A program made the position numbers and the translations under genes. From Lachnospiraceae bacterium (GTDB lineage Bacteria > Bacillota > Clostridia > Lachnospirales > Lachnospiraceae), in the NCBI GenBank assembly GCA_017936785.1, contig JAGBEV010000052.1:62001-126000 (forward strand): 64,000 nt of DNA. The letters are read 5' to 3'. The notes under the pieces were generated by a model. It did not search any database, was not told the DNA's origin, and saw only the letters and a program-made list of their open reading frames with translations. Below, in pieces: positions 1-8,546 of this stretch. Position 1 is the first letter of the stretch. The number at the start of each line of letters is the position of its first letter.

Positions 1-2
1 AT

Positions 3-464
3 TTTAAGAAGAATATAGAAGGGGCGGAAGCTGCCGGAATCAAAGTGGGAGTATATTTCTTTACCCAGGCTACCACAGAGGTGGAAGCCGTGGAAGAGGC
101 AAGTATGGCTTTGATGCTTTGTAAAGGATATAAACTGGCGCTTCCCATCTTTATTGATACAGAAGGCGCAGGAGGAAGCGGAAGGGCAGATGGCTTGAAT
201 GTGGAAACCCGCACAGCAGTCTGTGAAGCTTTTTGCCGCACCATTGAAAATTCCGGATTCAATTCCGGGGTATATGCCAGCAAAAACTGGTATAACAACA
301 ATCTGAACACAAAAAATCTTTCGGATTATACCATCTGGTTAGCGCAGTATTCTAAGGGGGTAACTTATGATGGAGATTATGATTTATGGCAGTATACTTC
401 TGCAGGTACTATAGATGGTATTGAAACAAGAGTAGATCTGAATATGTGTTATAAGGATTTTTAA
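3..464 (+). CDS. GH25 family lysozyme, C-terminal part (cut by window start)
   Basis: The reading frame is open from base 3 through the window edge, so the gene starts upstream. The residues before the first possible start (GAEAAGIKVGVYFF) are already typical GH25 core, and the GTG at 45 is not the real start. GH25 enzymes are N-acetylmuramidases that cut peptidoglycan. The visible part has the core strand ending in PIFIDTE, whose acidic residues belong to the GH25 active site. It also has the late barrel segments YASKNWYNN, IWLAQY and YDLWQYTSAG, and the closing VDLNMCY that usually ends the fold. No cell-wall-binding repeats follow. The next gene begins within a few bases, so this may be the first visible gene of the surface-glycan locus. 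The family assignment is firm; the role (cell-wall remodelling or phage-like) is not. Confidence 0.88.
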   Translation, partial: FKKNIEGAEAAGIKVGVYFFTQATTEVEAVEEASMALMLCKGYKLALPIFIDTEGAGGSGRADGLNVETRTAVCEAFCRTIENSGFNSGVYASKNWYNNNLNTKNLSDYTIWLAQYSKGVTYDGDYDLWQYTSAGTIDGIETRVDLNMCYKDF

Positions 465-467
465 AGG

Positions 468-2555
468 ATGTCAGATATGGAAGAAAACAACGAAAACCTT
501 TTAGAATATTATAAAGAGGCTTATGAACGGGAAAAGAAGCGGAATGCGGAGCTGACCGATGAACTGGCGGATGCGGTTGCGAAATATACCGAGGTGTCGG
601 ATCATTTGAACCGGATCAAGAGCAATCCTTTTTGGAAGCTGTCAACGCCGCTGCGAAAGGTCATGCACTTTTTTATCCGTAATTATCAAAGGCTGGCAGC
701 CCACGGCAATCCCAGGGGCATTGCCCATAAATTGAAATCCAAATGGATTGAGAAACGTGCCATGAAGCAGCACGGCAAAAAAAGTTTTCCCGATGCTAAA
801 AGGCGCAGACTGGAAGAGGAAACAAAGTTCGACAGGGATATTACTATCAGCATATTGGTGCCCTTGTATAATACGCCCAAGAAATTTTTGACGGAAATGA
901 TAGACTCCGTTTTGGCACAGACCTATAGAAAATGGGAGTTGTGTCTGGCGGACGGCTCAGATGATGCACATGCTTATGTGGGAAAGATCTGTCAGGAATA
1001 TGCAGCGATGGATTCCCGCATCCGTTATGAAAAGCTTGCCTCTAATGAAGGAATATCAGGAAATACCAATGAATGCTACAAGATGGCAACAGGTTCCTAT
1101 ATCGGATTGTTCGATCATGATGATATTCTGCATCCCAGTGTGCTGTACGAATACATGAAAGCAATCTGTGAACAGGATGCAGATTATATTTACTGCGATG
1201 AAGCGACTTTTAAAAACGGCAATATCGATAACATGATCACCCTGCATTTTAAACCGGATTATGCTATCGATAATCTTCGTGCCAACAATTATATTTGTCA
1301 TTTCAGCGTTTTTTCCAGAGAGTTACTGGAGGGAACGGAATTGTTCCGCTCCCGTTTTGACGGCAGCCAGGATCATGATATGATACTGCGTCTTACTACA
1401 GAAGCAAAGCATGTGGTACACATACCCAGGCTTTTGTATTACTGGCGGTCTCACAAGGGAAGCGTGGCATCGGACATCAGTGCCAAGACTTATGCTATCG
1501 AGGCGGCAAGAGGGGCGATTGCGGACCACCTGACCAGATTTGGATTTAGAGACTTTAAGATCGAGAGCACAAGAGCTTTTGAGACCATTTTCAGAATCCG
1601 TTATCAGTTGACAGCCCATCCCTGGGTGACCATTCTCATTCCCAATAAGGATCACCTTTCGGATCTGAAACGCTGTGTAGAATCCATTCTGGAAAAGACT
1701 ACTTATGAAAATTATGATATCGTCATCGTGGAAAATAACTCTACCACAGATGAGATCTTTACTTATTATGAAGAGATCAGCAAGCATCCCCGCATTCAGG
1801 TGGTGTATTTTGAGGAGGGAGAATTTAATTATTCCCGCATCAATAACTTCGGCGCCAGGTATGCAAAAGGCGATTATCTGCTGCTTTTAAACAATGATAC
1901 TCAGGTGATTACCGTCAACTGGATAGAAGAAATGCTCATGTATGGTCTTCGTGAAGATGTAGGCGTTGTCGGCGCCAAACTATATTATGAAAACAAGACC
2001 ATTCAGCATGCCGGTATTGTGATCGGTCTGGGCGCACATAGAACTGCCGGACATACCCATCATAAAGTAGTTATGGAAAATGTGGGCTATATGGGCAAGT
2101 TGTGTTATGCCCAGGATGTATCCGCTGTAACGGGGGCATGTATGCTGGTTAAAAAGTCCCTTTACGATGAATTGGGCGGTTTGAGCGAAGAGTTTGCTGT
2201 AGCTTTAAACGATGTGGACTTCTGCCTGAGAGTCAGGGAAAAAGGACTTTTGGTGGTATTTACTCCTTTTGCAGAGCTGTACCACTTTGAGTCCGTGTCA
2301 AGAGGCTCAGACTTAAAGCTTTCCAAGCGCGAAAAAGCAAAGCTGGCGAAGGAAGCTGCAAAACGCGGAGAAGAAGCTGTCATTGCCAATGATGATAACA
2401 GCAGCCGCTACAACAAAGAAGCTGCATTGTTCCGTAACAGATGGAAAAAGATCCTGGAAGAGGGAGATCCTTACTACAACGTCAACTTCTCCCTTGACCG
2501 AAGCGACTATTCCCTGAAACTGCACAAAGATAAGCCTGCCGACAGTCCGCTCTGA
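468..2555 (+). CDS. Tandem-domain GT2 glycosyltransferase
   Basis: A 695-aa cytoplasmic glycosyltransferase with two GT-A domains. Residues 1-50 are charged and likely coiled coil. The first GT2 domain begins near residue 126 (ISILVPLYNTP) and carries its metal-binding LFDHDD near 213. The second begins near 384 (VTILIPNKD) with LLLNNDTQ near 472 and NDVDFCLRV near 579. Two intact domains suggest a polymerase-like or dual-specificity enzyme adding sugars to a surface polysaccharide; the sugar is not predictable. ATG 468 almost abuts the previous stop. ATG 477 (MEENNEN) sits at better distance from the AAAGGA at 463-468 and may be the true start. The first domain is clearly paralogous to the C-terminal part of the 1007-aa protein at 12473. 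Confidence 0.9.
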   Translation: MSDMEENNENLLEYYKEAYEREKKRNAELTDELADAVAKYTEVSDHLNRIKSNPFWKLSTPLRKVMHFFIRNYQRLAAHGNPRGIAHKLKSKWIEKRAMKQHGKKSFPDAKRRRLEEETKFDRDITISILVPLYNTPKKFLTEMIDSVLAQTYRKWELCLADGSDDAHAYVGKICQEYAAMDSRIRYEKLASNEGISGNTNECYKMATGSYIGLFDHDDILHPSVLYEYMKAICEQDADYIYCDEATFKNGNIDNMITLHFKPDYAIDNLRANNYICHFSVFSRELLEGTELFRSRFDGSQDHDMILRLTTEAKHVVHIPRLLYYWRSHKGSVASDISAKTYAIEAARGAIADHLTRFGFRDFKIESTRAFETIFRIRYQLTAHPWVTILIPNKDHLSDLKRCVESILEKTTYENYDIVIVENNSTTDEIFTYYEEISKHPRIQVVYFEEGEFNYSRINNFGARYAKGDYLLLLNNDTQVITVNWIEEMLMYGLREDVGVVGAKLYYENKTIQHAGIVIGLGAHRTAGHTHHKVVMENVGYMGKLCYAQDVSAVTGACMLVKKSLYDELGGLSEEFAVALNDVDFCLRVREKGLLVVFTPFAELYHFESVSRGSDLKLSKREKAKLAKEAAKRGEEAVIANDDNSSRYNKEAALFRNRWKKILEEGDPYYNVNFSLDRSDYSLKLHKDKPADSPL

Positions 2556-2579
2556 CAATTGGAAAAGAGGAATTGACCT

Positions 2580-4304
2580 ATGAATTACAAAGATACCTTC
2601 CGTTTCTGGCTGGAAGATCCATATTTTGATAATGAAACCAAGCAGGAACTGCTTGCGATCCGCAACAACGAAGCCGAGGTAGAAGACCGTTTTTATAAGG
2701 AACTGGAATTCGGTACCGGAGGTTTAAGAGGCGTGATCGGAGCCGGCACCAATCGTATGAATTTTTATACGGTAAGAAAAGCGACCCAGGGGCTGGCAAA
2801 TTATATTTTAAAGCAAAATGGCGGGAAAAAGGGCTGTGCCATCGCATATGACTCCAGACGCTTTTCGCCGGAATTTGCTAAAGAAGCGGCATTATGTCTG
2901 GCAGCTAACGGTATTCATGCTTATTTGTTTGATGCGCTGAGACCTACGCCTGAATTGTCCTTTGCAGTACGGAAACTGGGCTGTATTGCAGGTATTGTCA
3001 TTACTGCAAGCCATAACCCGCCGGAATATAACGGCTATAAGGTATACTGGGAGGATGGGGCGCAGATTACCGCTCCCAAGGATAAGGAAATCATTGCAGA
3101 AGTAAGGAATGTAACGGATTATCATCTGGTAAAGACCATGAAGGAAGCGGATGCTGCAGAAGCGGGACTGCTTACTATCATAGGGAAAGAAATGGATGAT
3201 GCATATATAGAAGAATTGAAAAAGCAGATCATTCATCCTGATCTGATCCGTCGGATGGCGGATAAAATCACCATTGTATATACACCCCTTCATGGAACCG
3301 GGCTTGTGCCTGTGACCAGGGTTTTGGATGAATTGGGCTTTCAAAAAGTGTATGTGGTAAAGGAACAGGCTGACCCTGATCCGGAATTTACCACCCTGGA
3401 ATATCCCAATCCGGAGGACCCTAAAGCGTTTACCCTTGGGATTAAACTGGCAAAAGAAGTAGGTGCGGACATTATCCTTGCTACAGATCCTGACGCAGAC
3501 AGGCTGGGCGTGTATGCTCTGGACCGCACTACGGGAGAATATGTTTCCTTTACAGGAAATATGTCGGGTATGCTCATTGCATGGTATTTATTATCCGAGA
3601 AGAAGAAAATGGGCGCTATGCCTGCGAATCCGGCACTGGTAAAGACTATTGTAACAACCAATATGGCGGATGCTTTGACAAAGGATTTTGGCGTTTCTTT
3701 AATTGAAGTGTTGACAGGATTTAAGTATATTGGAGAGCAGATCAAGTTTTTTGAACAGAACCATTCTTATAATTATGTGTTTGGTCTGGAAGAAAGTTAT
3801 GGCTGTCTGGCGGGAACCCACGCCAGGGATAAGGATGCAGTTGTAGCCGTTATGTGCCTGTGTGAAGTGGCTGCTTACTGCAAGTCACAGGATATGACCT
3901 TGTGGGATCTGATGCTTAAGCTTTATGAAACCTATGGTTATTATAAAGAGGGTTTGCATACGCTTACTTTAAAGGGCGTGACGGGACAGGCAAGGATCGG
4001 AGAGATCATGAACCACTTCCGTACAAATACGCCTAAAGCATTTGGAAGATTTCCGGTCACTGCATTCAGGGATTACCGGGAAGACATGATCATAAAAGAA
4101 GACGGAACCAAGAACTCCACGGGACTGCCCAAATCCAATGTGTTATACTTTGAATTGGGAAATGATTGCTGGTGCTGTGTAAGACCTTCGGGAACTGAGC
4201 CCAAGATCAAGTTTTACATGGGTGTTAAGGGAGAAAGTCTTTTGGATGCGGAAACTATGCTTTCGGAATTGACAGATGCGGTTTTGAATCTTGTGGAAGC
4301 CTGA
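2580..4304 (+). CDS. pgcA: Phosphoglucomutase/phosphomannomutase (alpha-D-phosphohexomutase)
   Basis: A 574-aa cytosolic alpha-D-phosphohexomutase that interconverts hexose 1- and 6-phosphates, feeding nucleotide-sugar synthesis for the surrounding glycan genes. All four domains are recognisable: the catalytic phosphoserine loop TASHNPPEYNG (Ser144), the Mg-binding loop DPDADRLG (Asp303, Asp305, Asp307), the sugar-binding GLEESYGCLAG region, and the C-terminal phosphate-binding RPSGTEPKIK near residue 534. Length matches Bacillus PgcA-type enzymes (about 580 aa), which act on glucose phosphates. Mannose or glucosamine specificity cannot be excluded. It starts 24 bases after the GT2 stop with a purine-rich RBS, consistent with an operon. 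Confidence 0.93.
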   Translation: MNYKDTFRFWLEDPYFDNETKQELLAIRNNEAEVEDRFYKELEFGTGGLRGVIGAGTNRMNFYTVRKATQGLANYILKQNGGKKGCAIAYDSRRFSPEFAKEAALCLAANGIHAYLFDALRPTPELSFAVRKLGCIAGIVITASHNPPEYNGYKVYWEDGAQITAPKDKEIIAEVRNVTDYHLVKTMKEADAAEAGLLTIIGKEMDDAYIEELKKQIIHPDLIRRMADKITIVYTPLHGTGLVPVTRVLDELGFQKVYVVKEQADPDPEFTTLEYPNPEDPKAFTLGIKLAKEVGADIILATDPDADRLGVYALDRTTGEYVSFTGNMSGMLIAWYLLSEKKKMGAMPANPALVKTIVTTNMADALTKDFGVSLIEVLTGFKYIGEQIKFFEQNHSYNYVFGLEESYGCLAGTHARDKDAVVAVMCLCEVAAYCKSQDMTLWDLMLKLYETYGYYKEGLHTLTLKGVTGQARIGEIMNHFRTNTPKAFGRFPVTAFRDYREDMIIKEDGTKNSTGLPKSNVLYFELGNDCWCCVRPSGTEPKIKFYMGVKGESLLDAETMLSELTDAVLNLVEA

Positions 4305-4377
4305 TCAAAAAGTGATCATGGGGTTTTACAGGTGCCATTTGGCTTTTGGAGTAAAAGAGAAGAGAGAAGTTTTTGTT

Positions 4378-4812
4378 ATGAGAAAATTAATTGACCAGAT
4401 TTTAAAATTCGGCGTAGTCGGAGTTCTTTGTTTTGTTATTGATTTTGCTATTTATACTGCCCTGATCGCAGTTATTGACTGGCATTATGATTATGTGATC
4501 GCCACTTTTTGGGGATTTACCATTTCGGTGATCGTCAATTACCTTCTGAGCATGAAATTTGTATTTGTGCGTAAAGAGAATATGGACCGCCGGAAGGAAT
4601 TTGTTATTTTTGTTATTTTGAGTATTATCGGTTGTATTTTGAACGAATTGCTGATCATCCTCTGCATGAACGGTATTTATGATAACTGGGCATGGCTGCA
4701 GTCGGTCTGTGGCAGAGAGCTGGCAAAGCTGGGCGGCAAGATTGTGGCAACGGGTGTTGTCATGGTATATAATTTTGTGACACGTAAAATATTCCTGGAA
4801 AAAAAGGATTAG
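4378..4812 (+). CDS. GtrA family membrane protein
   Basis: A small polytopic protein of about 144 aa with the GtrA pattern of four transmembrane helices. The first helix starts KFGVVGVLCFVIDFAIY, followed by the family-typical NYLLSMKFVF segment and a last helix before a basic tail. GtrA proteins are thought to flip polyprenyl-phosphate-linked sugars across the membrane for cell-surface glycosylation. The start chosen is ATG 4378, because it has a purine-rich RBS upstream and begins exactly at the family N-terminus. A GTG at 4291 in the same frame would overlap the phosphomutase and add unrelated residues. The next gene is a DPM1/GtrB-like GT2, the usual partner that makes the lipid-linked sugar. 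Confidence 0.9.
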   Translation: MRKLIDQILKFGVVGVLCFVIDFAIYTALIAVIDWHYDYVIATFWGFTISVIVNYLLSMKFVFVRKENMDRRKEFVIFVILSIIGCILNELLIILCMNGIYDNWAWLQSVCGRELAKLGGKIVATGVVMVYNFVTRKIFLEKKD

Positions 4813-4855
4813 AAGATATGGTTATGATAGAATGTACCAATCAGGAGGTAAGGGT

Positions 4856-5650
4856 ATGAGTGAAAAAATGCTGTTGTTTATTCCGGCATATAACTGTGAA
4901 AAGCAGATCGTCAGGGTTTTAAATCAGCTGGATCAGAATGTGCTGGCGTATTTTAATGAAGTATTGGTGGTAAATAACCGCAGTACGGATCAGACAGAGG
5001 CTGCTGTTTTAGCGTTTATAGAAGAGCATCCGGACAAGCCCATAAGGCTTATGCGCAATTCGGAAAATTATGGACTGGGCGGATCGCAGAAAATGGCATT
5101 TCATTATGCCATAGAACATGGCTATGATTATGTGTGTATGCTTCATGGGGATGATCAGGGCAATATTAAAGACTTTCTTCCCATGCTCGCAAAGGGAATC
5201 TATGCAAAGCATGACTGCGTGCTGGGAGCAAGGTTTATGAGAGGTTCCAGGCTGGAGGGATATTCCAGGTTCAGGACCTTTGGAAATATCGTATATGATT
5301 TTATCTTCGCCTTTGTGACAAAGCAGAGGATCTTTGATCTGGGATCGGGCTTAAATATGTATAAGACCTCTATGTTAAAGGATGGATTTTTTGACAAATT
5401 CCCGGACAACCTGATGTTTAACTATATGATGATCTTAGCGTCTCATTATTATAAGCATGATATTATCTTTTATCCGGTTTCCTGGAGAGAAGAAGACCAG
5501 GTTTCCAATGTGAAGATGGTCAGTCAGGCTTTTAATGTGTTGAAAATGGCATTTTCTTATCTTTTTAACCATGAATATATTCACGCAGAGTTTCGCGAGA
5601 AAATTTATGATATTTATACCTGTGAGCAGATTACGCAACTGGAGGATTAA
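4856..5650 (+). CDS. GT2 glycosyltransferase, polyprenyl-phosphate sugar synthase-like
   Basis: A 264-aa GT2 enzyme starting LLFIPAYNCEKQI, with the VVNNRSTD nucleotide-binding segment, NSENYGLGGSQK, and the metal-binding MLHGDDQ. It resembles dolichol-phosphate-mannose synthase or GtrB catalytic domains but lacks the C-terminal transmembrane pair of GtrB. Neighbouring GtrA (4378) and the 8-TM-type protein (5654) suggest it loads a sugar on undecaprenyl phosphate, which those proteins then translocate or use; this is inference from context. ATG 4856 is preferred because AGGAGG lies 8 bases upstream; an in-frame ATG at 4832 has no RBS. Confidence 0.87.
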   Translation: MSEKMLLFIPAYNCEKQIVRVLNQLDQNVLAYFNEVLVVNNRSTDQTEAAVLAFIEEHPDKPIRLMRNSENYGLGGSQKMAFHYAIEHGYDYVCMLHGDDQGNIKDFLPMLAKGIYAKHDCVLGARFMRGSRLEGYSRFRTFGNIVYDFIFAFVTKQRIFDLGSGLNMYKTSMLKDGFFDKFPDNLMFNYMMILASHYYKHDIIFYPVSWREEDQVSNVKMVSQAFNVLKMAFSYLFNHEYIHAEFREKIYDIYTCEQITQLED

Positions 5651-5653
5651 ACC

Positions 5654-6412
5654 ATGTGGTGGTTGATACCCCTTTTTCTGGCAGGCTTTGTACTGGTACA
5701 TTTATCCAAGATGCTGCGTCTTTATTTAGTGCTCATGGAGCATAAGATCGGCTTTGGCAGATTTGTATTGTTGTATTTAAAGACTACCCTTGTAAATTTA
5801 ATCATTCCCTTTAAGCTGGGAGAATTATATCGTATTTTTTGTATCAGCAGGGAAACAAAGCATTGGCAGGTAGGTGTTTTGAGCATTCTGGTGGATCGCT
5901 TTTTTGACACCCTGGCTCTTTGCATTATTTTGATCCCTCTGGATGTTTTTCTGTATGGGAAATTATCCTTTATCACCCTGCTGTTTTTGGCGGTCATGGT
6001 ATTGATCGGCATTTGTTATGTGTCCGTTCTGCCTACCTACAAATATTTAAACCGTTATCTCATCAGGGAAAAATCCTCACCCAGGGCAATGGCGGCATTA
6101 AAAGGACTGGATGTGGTAAAAATCTGGTATGATTTTACCCAGAATCTGATCAGCGGCAGATTTGCATTGATCCTATTGTTCTCCTTTGCAGGATGGATTT
6201 TTGAGGTGGGGACTTTAAAGGTATTGGCATATTACATGGAACTTCCTTTCGGAGTAGGAGATTTTACTACTTATATCCAGGCGATTTTCGGAGTGGGAAG
6301 CATGGGACTTTTGAAGCCTTACACCATAGACAGCATAGTGCTGATGTTTGCATTTACGGTGGTCGGATTCGTTATGATGTTCATAAAAAGCAGGAGTAAA
6401 AAGAAAGCATGA
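5654..6412 (+). CDS. LPG-synthase-TM/flippase-like integral membrane protein
   Basis: A 252-aa protein with about six or seven hydrophobic helices. It shows the pattern of the lysylphosphatidylglycerol synthase TM domain (UPF0104/AglD-like) family, including the LVNLIIPFKLGELYRI segment and a VDRFFDTLAL motif. Members in polysaccharide loci are annotated as flippase-like proteins without a soluble catalytic domain. The exact activity here is unknown; a role in moving a lipid-linked sugar is plausible given the two genes before it. GGAGG at 5641-5645 serves ATG 5654. The stop overlaps the next start as ATGA, so translation is coupled to the kinase-like gene that follows. Confidence 0.8.
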   Translation: MWWLIPLFLAGFVLVHLSKMLRLYLVLMEHKIGFGRFVLLYLKTTLVNLIIPFKLGELYRIFCISRETKHWQVGVLSILVDRFFDTLALCIILIPLDVFLYGKLSFITLLFLAVMVLIGICYVSVLPTYKYLNRYLIREKSSPRAMAALKGLDVVKIWYDFTQNLISGRFALILLFSFAGWIFEVGTLKVLAYYMELPFGVGDFTTYIQAIFGVGSMGLLKPYTIDSIVLMFAFTVVGFVMMFIKSRSKKKA

Positions 6413-7851
6413 AGCAGATTTATGTAATTTATGATGACAGCAAAATGCCCGGTAAAGAGATTCGGACCATAACGGGGGATAAGTCCTTCGGGGAAACGAT
6501 CTTTAAAAGAGTTACCTTAAAAGACCGGATGTTTGCGGAAATAGAAAAGATCAGACAGGTTGCGGCAATACTGACCTATAGGGGAAAAGGGGATGAAGCG
6601 GCGATTTTTGATGGGCTTCCTCTGGGGGAAGATGTTACTGTTATCCATTTGTATTCCAATTTCGGACTGGCGGATACTGCCGGATTCGGGATTTTATTAA
6701 AGAAAGCGGAATATATGAATGAAGCATATACCGCTTTTTGCGACGGCAAGCCGGCCATGAGCTTTCTGGAGTCAGCAGAAGCTTACAAAAAGGCTTTTCC
6801 TGCTTTGATCGCAGGAGAATATGAAGGGGAAAAGGTGGAGAACCATGTATTTATGGATTTATCTGTAAGGGCCAATTTCCTGACCTTTATTACAGGCGGT
6901 TTTGATGCCAGATTTTTCAATGCCCTTGCGGGAGATGAATATACGGTAACAAAACGTTCCACGAAGAAGGAAAAGATCAAAGCGGAATATGAATTTTATT
7001 ATCTGCTGCCGGATGCCATGAAAATGTGGTTTGTTATGCCCTACGACTATAAAGAAGATGAAAACGGTGCATCCTATACTATGGAGCGTTTTCATATGAC
7101 GGATATTGCTATCCGTTTTGTGCATGGGGCAGTCAGCGTAGATGAATTGAAGGATATACTGGATAAATTATTTTATTTCATCGGTCTTCGCGCCACAAAG
7201 CCTGTGGATGCTGATGGGGGAAGGAAGATTGCTGATGAGCTTTATATCGGCAAACTGGAAGACCGTATGGAGGAATTGAAAAAGTATAAGGAATATGAGC
7301 AGTTTGACAGGATGTTAGCCATGGGTACTGCATATGCAGGGATTCAGGAAGTGGTGGAACGCTATAAGAGCTTGTATCAAAAGCTTGCCGGTGGGAACAG
7401 GAGAAATTATCATGAGCTGGCGGTGGGTCATGGAGATCTGTGTTTTTCCAATATTCTTTACAGCAGAGAGGCGGAAATACTGAAACTTATTGATCCTAAG
7501 GGAGCTGTCAGGGAAGAGGAGCTGTATACAGACCCTTATTATGATCTGGCAAAGCTGTCCCACTCGATCTGCGGCTGTTATGATTTCTTTAACAGTGGCT
7601 TATATGAGATTTCCATAAAGAGGGATTTAAAGCTGGAGTTGTCCATAGATATGGATGCAGAGCCTTATGTGGAAGTATTCAGGGAATATCTGGCAAAGAA
7701 CGGCTTTGATTATGCTTTGGTGCGTCTTTATGAGGCAAGCCTGTTCTTATCCATGCTGCCTTATCACATGGATCAGCCGGGCAAGGTATTTGGATTTTTG
7801 TTAAATGCGGTGAGAATTTTAGATGAGGTGGAAGCATGTACGAAGGATTGA
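6409..7851 (+). CDS. APH/choline-kinase-fold phosphotransferase of capsule type
   Basis: A 480-aa protein. The C-terminal half has the aminoglycoside-phosphotransferase catalytic loop HGDLCFSN (His341, Asp343, Asn348) and a metal-binding Asp362 in LIDPKG. These are the residues expected for an active small-molecule kinase. The N-terminal ~200 residues match no family I recognise. It overlaps an EcbF/BcbF-like HAD phosphatase gene by 16 bases, and a nucleotidyltransferase lies downstream at 11751. That trio occurs in capsule loci and suggests phosphorylation and activation of a small substituent or sugar. The substrate is unknown. The ATG overlaps the previous stop (ATGA at 6409). Confidence 0.8.
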   Translation: MKQIYVIYDDSKMPGKEIRTITGDKSFGETIFKRVTLKDRMFAEIEKIRQVAAILTYRGKGDEAAIFDGLPLGEDVTVIHLYSNFGLADTAGFGILLKKAEYMNEAYTAFCDGKPAMSFLESAEAYKKAFPALIAGEYEGEKVENHVFMDLSVRANFLTFITGGFDARFFNALAGDEYTVTKRSTKKEKIKAEYEFYYLLPDAMKMWFVMPYDYKEDENGASYTMERFHMTDIAIRFVHGAVSVDELKDILDKLFYFIGLRATKPVDADGGRKIADELYIGKLEDRMEELKKYKEYEQFDRMLAMGTAYAGIQEVVERYKSLYQKLAGGNRRNYHELAVGHGDLCFSNILYSREAEILKLIDPKGAVREEELYTDPYYDLAKLSHSICGCYDFFNSGLYEISIKRDLKLELSIDMDAEPYVEVFREYLAKNGFDYALVRLYEASLFLSMLPYHMDQPGKVFGFLLNAVRILDEVEACTKD

Positions 7852-8231
7852 CATTTTGTTTTGATATTGACGGCACTCTGTGCCCCATTAAGAAAAAGGA
7901 AGAGGAATATATCGACCTTGTACCTTACAGGGAAATGATCGATAAGCTGCGGGAATACAAAGAAGGCGGCGCTAAGATCGTACTTTTTACTTCCCGTAAC
8001 ATGAACAGCTACGGCGGCAATATCGGGCTGATCAATGCCAATACGGCAAAGGTATTGTTAAAATGGCTGGAGAAATGGGATATTCCTTATGATGAAATTA
8101 TCTATGGCAAACCATGGCCGGGGCATAAGGGATTTTATGTGGATGACAGGACGGTACGGCCTGACGAGTTTTTGAAGTACAGCGTGGACGAGCTGGATGA
8201 GATTTGTAAGAGCAGCAGATGTAAGGCATAA
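7836..8231 (+). CDS. HAD phosphatase, EcbF/BcbF capsule-biosynthesis type
   Basis: A 131-aa HAD-superfamily hydrolase. Motif I is FDIDGTL (nucleophile Asp10, acid/base Asp12), motif II is the Ser of LFTSRN, and motif III/IV is GKPWPGHKGFYVDDR with Lys and paired Asp. Size and sequence fit the small capsule-biosynthesis phosphatases EcbF/BcbF. It probably dephosphorylates a sugar-phosphate or alcohol-phosphate intermediate working with the kinase gene it overlaps by 16 bases. Its last codons and stop (TAA at 8229-8231) lie inside the outer end of the inverted-repeat element at 8226-8527. The present C-terminus may therefore have been set by that element. Confidence 0.87.
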   Translation: MYEGLTFCFDIDGTLCPIKKKEEEYIDLVPYREMIDKLREYKEGGAKIVLFTSRNMNSYGGNIGLINANTAKVLLKWLEKWDIPYDEIIYGKPWPGHKGFYVDDRTVRPDEFLKYSVDELDEICKSSRCKA

Positions 8232-8527
8232 GGGTGGATGCTGGTGGCAGAGGACGTTTCCGGTGGAGGCAGTTAAATGGTCTGCAAAGCCGGATAAAGA
8301 AAGTCCCATTTTTCTAATCAAATGGGAGAGGTTGTTGGAAGGCGACGGGTCGGCTTCTATGCGCCATCCGGGCGCAGAGAAGCCTAAAACGGTCATCCAT
8401 GACCGTTTTCCCCTGGGATATTAGCCATTTGATAAGAAAAATGGAACTTTCTTTAAAACGGCTTTGCAGACCATTTAACTGCCTCCGCCGGAAACGGCGT
8501 TATGGCTTCGGGCATCCACGCTTATGC
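8226..8527. repeat. 302-bp structured inverted-repeat element (MITE-like or structured RNA)
   Basis: The gap between the HAD and CotH genes is filled by nested inverted repeats. Outer ends 8226-8241 and 8512-8527 are complementary at 15 of 16 positions. Main arms 8256-8325 and 8425-8495 (about 70 bases) match with only a handful of differences. The 99-base centre holds two further hairpins: 8352-8384 (7+6 bp stem) and the palindrome 8386-8409. Each main arm can also fold locally, CCCATTT with AAATGGG. GTAAG lies immediately left (8221-8225) and again at 8531-8535, a possible target duplication. There is no transposase. It could be a non-autonomous element or a structured RNA; the folding is seen, the identity is not known. 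Confidence 0.75.
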
Positions 8528-8546
8528 GTTGTAAGGATTTATTTGT

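Noticed and set aside
8232..8546. Short open frames in the gap between the HAD and CotH genes
   Set aside because: All run through the inverted-repeat element, lack RBS, and arise from its symmetric sequence.
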